Of a DNA stretch of 5,369 bases, positions 1 to 5,369 are shown piece by piece; within the stretch, counting starts at the first letter, position 1; the number at the start of each line of letters is the position of its first letter. The position numbers and the translations under genes are program-made. Source of the stretch: an uncultured Geobacteraceae bacterium (GTDB lineage Bacteria > Desulfobacterota > Desulfuromonadia > Geobacterales > Pseudopelobacteraceae). The notes beneath the pieces were generated by a model. The model did not search any database and was not told where the DNA came from. It saw nothing but the letters and a program-made list of their open reading frames with translations. Where the stretch lies: positions 1-5,369 of the forward strand of contig CAIRND010000120.1 of NCBI GenBank assembly GCA_903879825.1. The letters run 5' to 3'.

Positions 1-1830
1 GGTCATGTTGACTTTACTATCGAAGTTGAGCGTTCTTTAAGAGTTCTTGATGGAGCTGTAGCTGTTTTTTGCTCAGTTGGTGGCGTTGAGCCCCAGTCTG
101 AAACAGTATGGCGCCAGGCTGATAAATATGGTGTTCCCCGTATTGCTTTCGTAAACAAAATGGATCGCGTCGGCGCAGATTTTTTCCGCGGCGTACAGAT
201 GATCAAAGACAGATTGAAAGCAAATCCGATCCCAATTCAGCTCCCTATCGGAAAAGAAGAAAATTTTAAGGGCATTATTGACCTTGTAACAATGAAAGCG
301 ATTCTGTGGGACGACGAAACTCTCGGAGCAACATTCCGCACTGAGGAAATTCCGGCCGACCTTCTTGATGAAGCAGTAGAATATCGTGAAAAACTAATTG
401 AAGAAGTATCCAGCCACGATGATGCACTCATGGAGAAGTATCTTTCCGGTGATGCACTGACTGAAGCTGAGTTAAAAGCAGCAATCCGTTCATGTACAAT
501 TGCTATTAAAATATGTCCGGTTATCTGCGGCTCATCTTTTAAGAATAAAGGTGTACAGAATCTTCTTGATTCAGTTGTCGATTATATGCCTTCCCCAATG
601 GATATTCCTGCCATTAAAGGTATTGATGCTGATAAAGGTACTGAAGTTGAGCGTCATGCATCGGATTCTGAGCCTTTTGCAGCGCTTGGTTTTAAAATTA
701 TGACTGACCCGTTTGTTGGCCAGTTAACGTTTTTCCGGGTTTACTCGGGTGTTGTTCAGGCTGGGTCGTATATATATAACTCAACTAAAGGCAAGCGCGA
801 GCGTATCGGCCGAATTCTCAAAATGCACGCAAACAAGCGTGAAGAAGTCAAAGAAGTTTATGCAGGAGATATTGCCGCAGCTGTTGGCCTTAAATACACA
901 ACAACAGGCGATACACTCTGTGATGAAGATAAAGCGGTAATTCTTGAGTCAATCGAATTTCCTGATCCGGTTATCTCGATTGCAATTGAGCCTAAAACAA
1001 AAGCAGAGCAGGAAAAATTGGGCTTTGGTTTACAGAAACTTGCAAGTGAAGACCCTTCATTCCGTGTAAAAACTGATGAAGAAACCGGTCAGACAATTAT
1101 TTCCGGAATGGGCGAGCTACATCTTGAAATTATTGTTGATCGACTCATGCGTGAGTTTAAAGTAGAAGCGAATGTTGGTAAGCCACAGGTCGCTTATCGC
1201 GAAACTGTTACCAAGAAGGTTAAGGTAGAGGGCAAGTTTGTACGTCAGTCTGGTGGTCGTGGTCAGTATGGTCACGTTTGGCTTGAAGTTGAGCCGCAGG
1301 AAGCTGGCAAAGGTTATGAATTTGTTGATGCTGTCAAAGGCGGCGTTGTTCCCCGTGAATATATACCAGCTGTAGATAAGGGCATCAAGGAAGCACTCGA
1401 TAATGGCGTACTTGCCGGCTTCCCGGTAGTTGATGTTAAAGTAACACTGATTGATGGTTCTTACCACGAGGTCGATTCATCTGAAATGGCATTTAAAATT
1501 GCTGGTTCGATGGGCTTTAAAGAGGGCTGTTCTAAAGCCGGCCCAATTATTCTTGAGCCAATTATGTCGGTGGAAGTAGTTGTTCCTGAGGAGTACATGG
1601 GTGACGTCATCGGCGACCTTAACTCAAAACGTGGTAGAATAATGGGCATGGATTCAAGGGCTGGAGCACAGGTTATCACATCAATGGTACCTCTTGCTCA
1701 AATGTTTGGATACTCCACAGACCTACGTTCTGCTACTCAAGGTAGAGCAACATATGCAATGACATTTGATCATTACGAGCCGGTACCTAAATCGGTTGCT
1801 GAAGAAATAGTTGCAAAAGTAAAGGGTTAA
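1..1830 (+). CDS. fusA: Elongation factor G (EF-G), 5'-truncated by the window edge
   Basis: EF-G is the cytosolic GTPase that drives tRNA-mRNA translocation and, with ribosome recycling factor, splits post-termination ribosomes. The frame is open from base 1 to the TAA at 1828-1830, giving 609 residues. The first residues, GHVDFTIEVERS, begin inside the G3 motif DTPGH, so roughly 80-90 residues holding the P-loop and switch I lie upstream. The internal ATG at 160 is the Met of the G4 motif NKMD (fragment residues 52-55) and is not a start. G5 is CGSS near 176-179. Domain II starts around SEPFAALGFKIM (about 223). Domain III carries GMGELHLE (369-376). Domain IV carries SGGRGQYGH (417-425) and YIPAVDKGI (from 454). 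Domain V spans from about 518 to the end. No frameshift or missing motif is seen. Linkage to tuf and a full set of conserved motifs indicate the canonical EF-G rather than a divergent paralogue. The carboxyl end resembles Geobacter-type EF-G from memory. Confidence 0.98.
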   Translation, partial: GHVDFTIEVERSLRVLDGAVAVFCSVGGVEPQSETVWRQADKYGVPRIAFVNKMDRVGADFFRGVQMIKDRLKANPIPIQLPIGKEENFKGIIDLVTMKAILWDDETLGATFRTEEIPADLLDEAVEYREKLIEEVSSHDDALMEKYLSGDALTEAELKAAIRSCTIAIKICPVICGSSFKNKGVQNLLDSVVDYMPSPMDIPAIKGIDADKGTEVERHASDSEPFAALGFKIMTDPFVGQLTFFRVYSGVVQAGSYIYNSTKGKRERIGRILKMHANKREEVKEVYAGDIAAAVGLKYTTTGDTLCDEDKAVILESIEFPDPVISIAIEPKTKAEQEKLGFGLQKLASEDPSFRVKTDEETGQTIISGMGELHLEIIVDRLMREFKVEANVGKPQVAYRETVTKKVKVEGKFVRQSGGRGQYGHVWLEVEPQEAGKGYEFVDAVKGGVVPREYIPAVDKGIKEALDNGVLAGFPVVDVKVTLIDGSYHEVDSSEMAFKIAGSMGFKEGCSKAGPIILEPIMSVEVVVPEEYMGDVIGDLNSKRGRIMGMDSRAGAQVITSMVPLAQMFGYSTDLRSATQGRATYAMTFDHYEPVPKSVAEEIVAKVKG

Positions 1831-1851
1831 CAAACTCTAAATCCGTAATTC

Positions 1852-1857
1852 AGGAGG
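1852..1857 (+). promoter_or_regulatory. Strong Shine-Dalgarno site of tuf
   Basis: AGGAGG lies 9 bases before the ATG at 1867, inside the 36-base fusA-tuf gap. It is the closest match to the anti-Shine-Dalgarno consensus in the window, which suits the very high expression expected of EF-Tu. The rest of the gap shows no clear terminator hairpin. Confidence 0.85.
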
Positions 1858-1866
1858 GCCTTTCTC

Positions 1867-3057
1867 ATGGCAAAAGCAAAATTTTTACGAAATAAGACTC
1901 ATGTGAACATTGGTACAATTGGCCACGTCGACCACGGTAAAACTACGTTGACTGCAGCTATCACTAAAGTTCTCGCTGGCAAGGGTCAGGCTGAGTACAA
2001 AGCATTTGACCAGATTGATAACGCTCCTGAAGAGCGCGAGCGTGGTATTACCATCGCAACCGCCCATGTAGAATATGAAACAGACAAACGACACTATGCT
2101 CATGTTGATTGCCCCGGCCATGCCGACTATGTTAAAAACATGATTACTGGTGCTGCACAGATGGACGGCGCAATTCTGGTTGTTTCCGCAGCTGACGGCC
2201 CAATGCCCCAGACTCGTGAGCACATCCTGCTTGCACGTCAGGTCGGCGTACCTTATATGGTTGTTTATTTGAACAAAGCTGACATGGTTGACGATGAAGA
2301 ATTGCTTGAGCTTGTTGAGCTTGAAGTTCGTGAACTTCTTTCCAGCTATGACTTTCCTGGTGATGATACACCAATCATCAAAGGTTCAGCTCTGAAAGCC
2401 CTTGAAGGCGAAAAAAGTTTCCTTGGCGAAGAATCAATCGAGCGTCTTATGGATGCTGTAGATTCTTATATCCCTGATCCAGAACGTGCAATCGATCGTC
2501 CGTTTCTGATGCCAGTAGAAGATGTTTTCTCGATTTCAGGCCGTGGTACGGTTGCAACCGGTCGAGTAGAGCGTGGTATTGTTAAAGTCGGCGAAGAGAT
2601 TGAAGTTGTTGGCATTAAAAACACCATTAAGACTACTGTAACTGGTGTTGAAATGTTCCGCAAGCTGCTCGACGAAGGTCGTGCAGGTGATAACATCGGC
2701 GCTTTGTTGCGCGGTGTTAAGCGTGAAGATATTGAGCGTGGCCAGGTTCTTGCCAAGCCAGGTTCAATAACACCACATACTAAGTTTAAAGCTGAATCTT
2801 ATATTCTGACCAAAGAAGAAGGCGGACGTCACACTCCATTCTTTAATGGTTACCGTCCACAGTTTTACTTCCGTACAACTGACGTTACTGGTGTTGCTGA
2901 ACTGCCTGCTGGAATTGAAATGGTTATGCCGGGCGACAACGTAGCCATGACGATTAAACTTATTACTCCGATTGCTATGGATGATGGTCTCCGCTTCGCA
3001 ATTCGTGAAGGTGGTCGTACAGTTGGCGCCGGTGTAGTTGCTTCAATAATTGAATAA
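1867..3057 (+). CDS. tuf: Elongation factor Tu (EF-Tu)
   Basis: EF-Tu is the cytosolic GTPase that carries aminoacyl-tRNA to the ribosomal A site and is recharged by EF-Ts. The 396-residue product has the usual full length. The G domain shows the P-loop GHVDHGKT (19-26), switch I with RGITI (59-63; Thr62 matches E. coli Thr61), DCPGH (81-85; His85 matches the catalytic His84), NKAD (136-139) and GSAL (173-176). Domain II begins around residue 210, with GRGTVATGRVERG. Domain III runs from about 300 and includes GGRHTPFFNGYRPQFYFRTTDVTG-type sequence, ending GAGVVASIIE. The ATG at 1867 is set by the strong AGGAGG and by the standard MAKAKF amino end. NKAD instead of the E. coli NKCD is a known natural variant and should not impair guanine recognition. 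Many bacteria, including Geobacter relatives, carry a second near-identical tuf near secE; whether this genome does cannot be seen here. Confidence 0.99.
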   Translation: MAKAKFLRNKTHVNIGTIGHVDHGKTTLTAAITKVLAGKGQAEYKAFDQIDNAPEERERGITIATAHVEYETDKRHYAHVDCPGHADYVKNMITGAAQMDGAILVVSAADGPMPQTREHILLARQVGVPYMVVYLNKADMVDDEELLELVELEVRELLSSYDFPGDDTPIIKGSALKALEGEKSFLGEESIERLMDAVDSYIPDPERAIDRPFLMPVEDVFSISGRGTVATGRVERGIVKVGEEIEVVGIKNTIKTTVTGVEMFRKLLDEGRAGDNIGALLRGVKREDIERGQVLAKPGSITPHTKFKAESYILTKEEGGRHTPFFNGYRPQFYFRTTDVTGVAELPAGIEMVMPGDNVAMTIKLITPIAMDDGLRFAIREGGRTVGAGVVASIIE

Positions 3058-3080
3058 TACTGTTACGTAGCGAGGTTATC

Positions 3081-3389
3081 ATGCAGAGCCAGAAGATAAG
3101 AATTCGCCTTAAAGCATATGATCATAAATTACTTGATATTTCTGTAGGCGAAATTGTCGATACAGCAAAAAGAACTGGTGCACGTGTTGCCGGTCCAATC
3201 CCTTTGCCGACAGTGATTAATAAATATTGTGTTCTTCGTGGACCACATGTTGATAAGAAATCTCGTGATCAGTTTGAAATTAGAACACACAAAAGATTGA
3301 TTGATATCCTTGACCCTACACAGCAGACAGTTGATGCCCTCATGAAGCTGGATTTATCTGCCGGCGTAGATGTTGAAATTAAACTGTAA
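3081..3389 (+). CDS. rpsJ: 30S ribosomal protein S10 (NusE)
   Basis: S10 sits in the head of the small subunit and, as NusE, joins NusB and NusG in antitermination and transcription-translation coupling. The 102-residue product is of family length and aligns without gaps with what I recall of E. coli S10: IRIRLKAYDH (6-15), TAKRTGA (28-34), GPIPLPT (38-44), GPHVDKKSRDQFEIRTHKR (54-72) and the terminal LSAGVDVEIKL. PHV at 55-57 falls in the loop near the tetracycline site, and Val57 has the common wild-type identity. The ATG is preceded by GAGG at 3072-3075 with 5-base spacing. It follows tuf by 23 bases and is the first gene of the S10 gene set, in the conserved order S10-L3-L4-L23-L2. No S10-type leader precedes it. 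Confidence 0.98.
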   Translation: MQSQKIRIRLKAYDHKLLDISVGEIVDTAKRTGARVAGPIPLPTVINKYCVLRGPHVDKKSRDQFEIRTHKRLIDILDPTQQTVDALMKLDLSAGVDVEIKL

Positions 3390-3407
3390 CTGCTACTACG
3401 ACTGAAT

Positions 3408-3411
3408 AGGA
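3408..3411 (+). promoter_or_regulatory. Shine-Dalgarno site of rplC before a tandem ATG
   Basis: AGGA lies in the 28-base rpsJ-rplC gap. It is 6 bases before the ATG at 3418 and 9 bases before the next in-frame ATG at 3421. Both spacings are workable, so this site does not settle which Met is used. Confidence 0.6.
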
Positions 3412-3417
3412 CTGATT

Positions 3418-4047
3418 ATGATGAAAGGTATCATCGGAAAAAAACTGGGCATGACTCAGATATTTCTTGAAGACGGAACAAGAGTGCCGGTTACAGTAAT
3501 CCAGGCTGGTCCTTGTTATGTTGTTCAGAAAAAAACGGCTGGAACTGATGGATATTCAGCTATACAGGTTGGCTTTGAGGCTGTTGCAGCTGCTAATGTA
3601 AATAAACCTTATCTCGGACATTGTATAAAGTCTGGACATGGTGTTTTTAGACATTTACGTGAATTCAGAAACGAGCAAGCTGACGCAATGGCTGTTGGTG
3701 ATGAGATTACTGTCAACGAATTTGCTGTTGATGACGTGATTGATGTTACTGGCACGAGTATTGGTAAAGGTTTCCAGGGTGTTATCAAACGCTGGAACTT
3801 CAAAGGTGGCCGTGCATCCCATGGTTCACGTTTCCATAGAGCACCAGGTTCCATTGGTGCATCTGCTACACCATCGCACGTTTTTAAGAATAAAAAAATG
3901 CCTGGTCAAATGGGAAATGCAAAGGTTACGGTTCAGCGACTCAAGATTGTCCGTGTAGACGCTGCTGAAAATCTACTCTTGATAAAGGGTGCCGTTCCTG
4001 GCCATAAAAATTCAATTGTAATGATAAAAAAGAGTGTTAAAGCTTAG
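3418..4047 (+). CDS. rplC: 50S ribosomal protein L3
   Basis: L3 is an early 50S assembly protein. It has a surface beta-barrel domain and a long extension that reaches toward the peptidyl-transferase centre. The 209-residue product shows the amino-terminal KGIIGKKLGMTQIF (3-16) and the family signature block GKGFQGVIKRW (116-126), followed by FKGGRASHGSRFHRAPGSIG up to 147 and MPGQMGN (161-167). Gln164, within GQMGN, is the position methylated by PrmB in E. coli; whether it is modified here is unknown. The extension core at about 125-165 has many basic and glycine residues, as expected for rRNA contact. Two start codons sit in tandem (3418 and 3421). I use the first because the relatives I recall have one residue between the initiating Met and KG. 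The gene ends in TAG, unlike the TAA of most neighbours. No truncation or frameshift is seen. Confidence 0.98.
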   Translation: MMKGIIGKKLGMTQIFLEDGTRVPVTVIQAGPCYVVQKKTAGTDGYSAIQVGFEAVAAANVNKPYLGHCIKSGHGVFRHLREFRNEQADAMAVGDEITVNEFAVDDVIDVTGTSIGKGFQGVIKRWNFKGGRASHGSRFHRAPGSIGASATPSHVFKNKKMPGQMGNAKVTVQRLKIVRVDAAENLLLIKGAVPGHKNSIVMIKKSVKA

Positions 4048-4053
4048 TACTTT

Positions 4054-4058
4054 GGGAG
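4054..4058 (+). promoter_or_regulatory. Shine-Dalgarno site that decides the rplD start
   Basis: GGGAG lies in the rplC-rplD gap. It is 7 bases before the ATG at 4066, a normal spacing. The upstream in-frame TTG at 4060 is only 1 base away, too close to be used. This supports the ATG as the start. Confidence 0.7.
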
Positions 4059-4065
4059 TTTGTGT

Positions 4066-4689
4066 ATGCCTTCAATAGCTGTCTATAATATGAGCAAACA
4101 ACAGGTCGGTGAAGTTATCTTATCTGACGACGTGTTTGATGTTGAAGTAAGAGAAAGTCTAATTCACCAGGCGCTCCGCATTCAGCTTGCAAATCGAAGA
4201 GCTGGAACTGTAGCCGTTAAGAACCGTTCTGCTGTTCGTGGTGGTGGTAAAAAGCCATTCAAGCAGAAAGGTACTGGCAATGCACGACAAGGTTGCAGCC
4301 GTGCTCCACAATATCCAGGTGGTGGTGTAGCATTTGGTCCACAACCTAAAACGTATAATCTCAGTATGAATAAAAAAGCGCGCGCTGCCGCTCTTTGTTC
4401 GGTCCTGACTTATAAGCTTCAGAATAATAATATTACTGTTCTTGATAAGATTGAATTTGATAAAATTTCTACAAGAGATTTTGTTGGTTTTTTAACTACA
4501 TTCGGCCTTACCAAATCCTTGATTGTGACGGATGATTTTAATAACAACTTATTTTTATCTGCCCGTAATGTTGCGCATATAAAAATGTTGAAACATGATG
4601 CACTTAATGTACACGACATGCTTAAATATAAGCACATTATATTTACTCAAGATGCTGTGCAATCAACAGAAGGAGTATTGCAAAAATGA
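4066..4689 (+). CDS. rplD: 50S ribosomal protein L4
   Basis: L4 is a primary 23S rRNA-binding protein whose extended loop lines the peptide exit tunnel. In E. coli it also represses its own S10 operon. With the ATG at 4066 the product has 207 residues, the usual size. Visible features are the amino-terminal MPSIAVYN; VREXLIHQA-type sequence near 28-36 (residue 31 is Ser); NRRAGT (43-48); the basic tunnel loop GGGKKPFKQKGTGNARQGC (59-77) and QYPGGGVAFGP (82-92); and SARNV late in the protein, where the family has AARN or SARN. Lys62/Lys63 lie in the region where macrolide-resistance changes occur in E. coli L4; both are Lys, the ordinary state. The carboxyl half after about residue 120 is more AT-rich and Asn/Lys-rich than the rest, which fits its weaker conservation in the family. 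The stop TGA overlaps the rplW start. An in-frame TTG at 4060 would add two residues but is poorly placed. Confidence 0.98.
   Translation: MPSIAVYNMSKQQVGEVILSDDVFDVEVRESLIHQALRIQLANRRAGTVAVKNRSAVRGGGKKPFKQKGTGNARQGCSRAPQYPGGGVAFGPQPKTYNLSMNKKARAAALCSVLTYKLQNNNITVLDKIEFDKISTRDFVGFLTTFGLTKSLIVTDDFNNNLFLSARNVAHIKMLKHDALNVHDMLKYKHIIFTQDAVQSTEGVLQK
4670..4675 (+). promoter_or_regulatory. Shine-Dalgarno site of rplW inside the end of rplD
   Basis: AAGGAG lies within the last codons of rplD, 10 bases before the rplW ATG at 4686. Ribosomes finishing rplD at the ATGA overlap would be placed to restart on rplW, so translational coupling is likely (inference). Confidence 0.75.
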
Positions 4690-4970
4690 ATATTTACTCC
4701 GTGATCAAAAAACCGCATGTCACTGAAAAAACGTCATTAAATGCTGACACTAACAATACAGTTGCTATTGTAGTTGATAAATCAGCAAATAAGATTGAGA
4801 TAAAACAGGCTATAGAAAATCTTTTCAAAGTTAAAGTTGCTGCTGTTCGCACGGTAACTGTAGCTGGTAAAGTTAAGCGTTCTGGTAAAACTTTGGGCAA
4901 ACGTTCCAACTGGAAAAAGGCATATGTCACTCTCCAGGAAGGGCAATCAATAGATTTCTTTGAAGTCTAA
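4686..4970 (+). CDS. rplW: 50S ribosomal protein L23
   Basis: L23 lies at the rim of the polypeptide exit tunnel and is the docking site for trigger factor and a contact for the signal recognition particle. The 94-residue product has family length. It opens MNIYSVIKKPHVTEK, where PHVTEK (10-15) is the conserved PH(V/I)(S/T)EK motif; Glu14 matches E. coli Glu18, which contacts trigger factor. The middle carries KIEIKQAIENLFKVKV (36-51), the helix and strand typical of the family. A basic loop follows with GKVKRSGKTLGKRSNWKKAYV (61-81), and the end is a short acidic strand. The start is fixed by PHVTEK spacing and by AAGGAG upstream. It overlaps the rplD stop by 4 bases (ATGA) and is followed 21 bases later by rplB, the conserved order. 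Confidence 0.98.
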   Translation: MNIYSVIKKPHVTEKTSLNADTNNTVAIVVDKSANKIEIKQAIENLFKVKVAAVRTVTVAGKVKRSGKTLGKRSNWKKAYVTLQEGQSIDFFEV

Positions 4971-4991
4971 CTAATACGTTTGGGGTTCACA

Positions 4992-5369
4992 ATGGCAATC
5001 AAAAGCTATAATCCAACTTCGGCTGGACGCAGACATCAAACTTGTTCCGCGTTTACTGAAATAACTAAAACAACTCCTGAAAAGTCTTTGCTGGTATCTC
5101 TTAAAAAAAGTGGTGGCAGAAACTCAAATGGTCGTATTACCTCTCGTCATCAGGGCGGTGGTCACAAACAGAAATATCGTATTATCGATTTCCGTCGTGA
5201 CAAACGTAGTATTCCAGCCACTGTTGCCAGCATTGAGTATGACCCGAATAGAAGTGCACGTATTGCACTACTAAACTACGCTGATGGTGAAAAACGTTAT
5301 ATACTTGCGCCGGTTGATTTGAAAGTTGGCGATGTAATAATAAGTGGCCCTGAGGCTGATATTAAGCCA
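4992..5369 (+). CDS. rplB: 50S ribosomal protein L2, 3'-truncated by the window edge
   Basis: L2 is one of the most conserved 50S proteins, needed for subunit association and for a functional peptidyl-transferase centre. The reading frame starts at the ATG at 4992, after GGGG at 4982-4985 (6-base spacing), and stays open to the last base. This gives 126 codons of a family length near 275. Residues 1-15 read MAIKSYNPTSAGRRH. SGGRNSNGRIT (40-50) and RHQGGGHKQKYR (52-63) are L2 signatures, followed by DFRRDK (66-71), EYDPNRSA (82-89), DGEKRYILAP (98-107) and ADIKP at the cut. The portion present is the amino-terminal extension and the OB-fold RNA-binding domain. The SH3-like domain and the carboxyl tail with the histidine near the catalytic centre lie outside. 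From family order, rpsS, rplV and rpsC probably follow (inference). Confidence 0.98.
   Translation, partial: MAIKSYNPTSAGRRHQTCSAFTEITKTTPEKSLLVSLKKSGGRNSNGRITSRHQGGGHKQKYRIIDFRRDKRSIPATVASIEYDPNRSARIALLNYADGEKRYILAPVDLKVGDVIISGPEADIKP

Larger units (their letters stand above)
1..5369 (+). other. str-S10 operon segment (fusA to rplB)
   Basis: Seven consecutive same-strand genes with gaps of at most 36 bases and one 4-base overlap form a single gene array. No hairpin followed by a T-run is visible in any gap, and no gap is long enough for an obvious sigma-70 promoter pair with a leader. Transcription is therefore probably initiated upstream of the window (before rpsL/rpsG or earlier) or from promoters hidden inside coding sequence, as is known for tuf within E. 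coli fusA. The latter cannot be judged by reading. Confidence 0.85.

Noticed and set aside
160..162. ATG as a possible start of a shortened EF-G
   Set aside because: It is the Met of the NKMD guanine-recognition motif, and conserved EF-G sequence continues upstream in frame to base 1.
1117..1467. A 116-codon open frame on the - strand inside fusA, the longest antisense frame in the window
   Set aside because: It lies wholly within conserved EF-G domains III-IV, its translation resembles no family I know, and no separate ribosome binding signal is evident. It is an antisense shadow of a strongly constrained gene.
1831..1866. The fusA-tuf gap as a possible attenuator or tuf promoter
   Set aside because: The 36 bases contain only a GGCC core with weak symmetry next to the Shine-Dalgarno. 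There is no stable hairpin, T-run or recognisable -35/-10 pair.
1885..2223. A 112-codon open frame on the - strand inside tuf
   Set aside because: It is the complement of the EF-Tu G domain, where codon choice in a highly conserved gene happens to avoid stops. There is no sign of independent coding.
2272..2283. NKAD in place of NKCD in EF-Tu, considered as a possibly altered guanine-binding motif
   Set aside because: The contacting Asn, Lys and Asp are intact, and Ala at the third position is a common natural variant in EF-Tu, including in related lineages as I recall.
4060..4062. In-frame TTG as an alternative rplD start
   Set aside because: It sits 1 base from the Shine-Dalgarno GGGAG. 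The ATG at 4066 has normal spacing and gives the usual L4 amino end.
1..5369. A hidden novel system (mobile element, CRISPR, defence or toxin genes, structured non-coding RNA)
   Set aside because: Known translation genes cover nearly every base, the gaps are 36 bases or less, and I saw no direct or inverted repeats or foreign-looking insert.

Overview
The window is one uninterrupted segment of a bacterial str-S10 translation operon, all on the + strand: the 3' part of fusA (EF-G), then tuf (EF-Tu), rpsJ (S10), rplC (L3), rplD (L4), rplW (L23) and the 5' part of rplB (L2). Both window ends cut through genes. fusA lacks its start, with the first base lying inside the DTPGH G3 motif, and rplB lacks its second half. 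There is no mobile element, CRISPR array, tRNA or rRNA, and no gene-free stretch longer than 36 bases.

The organism is a bacterium. From remembered family sequences, the proteins look most like Desulfobacterota (former Deltaproteobacteria), and within them the Desulfuromonadia/Geobacter-like lineages. The EF-G carboxyl end, the EF-Tu stretch around NKADMVDDEELLELVELE, the L4 loop with QKGTGNARQGC and the L2 opening MAIKSYNPTSAGRRHQT all fit. The DNA is AT-leaning by eye, with many A/T-ending codons, which is lower in GC than the well-known Geobacter genomes. This placement is inference and was not tested by a search.

Layout: 1-1830 fusA, 1867-3057 tuf, 3081-3389 rpsJ, 3418-4047 rplC, 4066-4689 rplD, 4686-4970 rplW, 4992-5369 rplB. 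Gaps are 36, 23, 28 and 18 bases, then a 4-base overlap between rplD and rplW, then 21 bases. The gaps hold ribosome binding sites and no recognisable terminator, so co-transcription is likely. The S10 genes follow tuf directly, with no room for an Escherichia coli-type S10 leader, so the str and S10 gene sets appear merged into one transcription unit.

Functionally, EF-Tu delivers aminoacyl-tRNA and EF-G drives translocation. S10 is a 30S head protein (also NusE). L3, L4, L23 and L2 are early-assembling 50S proteins. I found no sign of a novel system: all long coding signal is explained by these seven housekeeping genes, and the findings are modest points about architecture, start sites and taxonomy.
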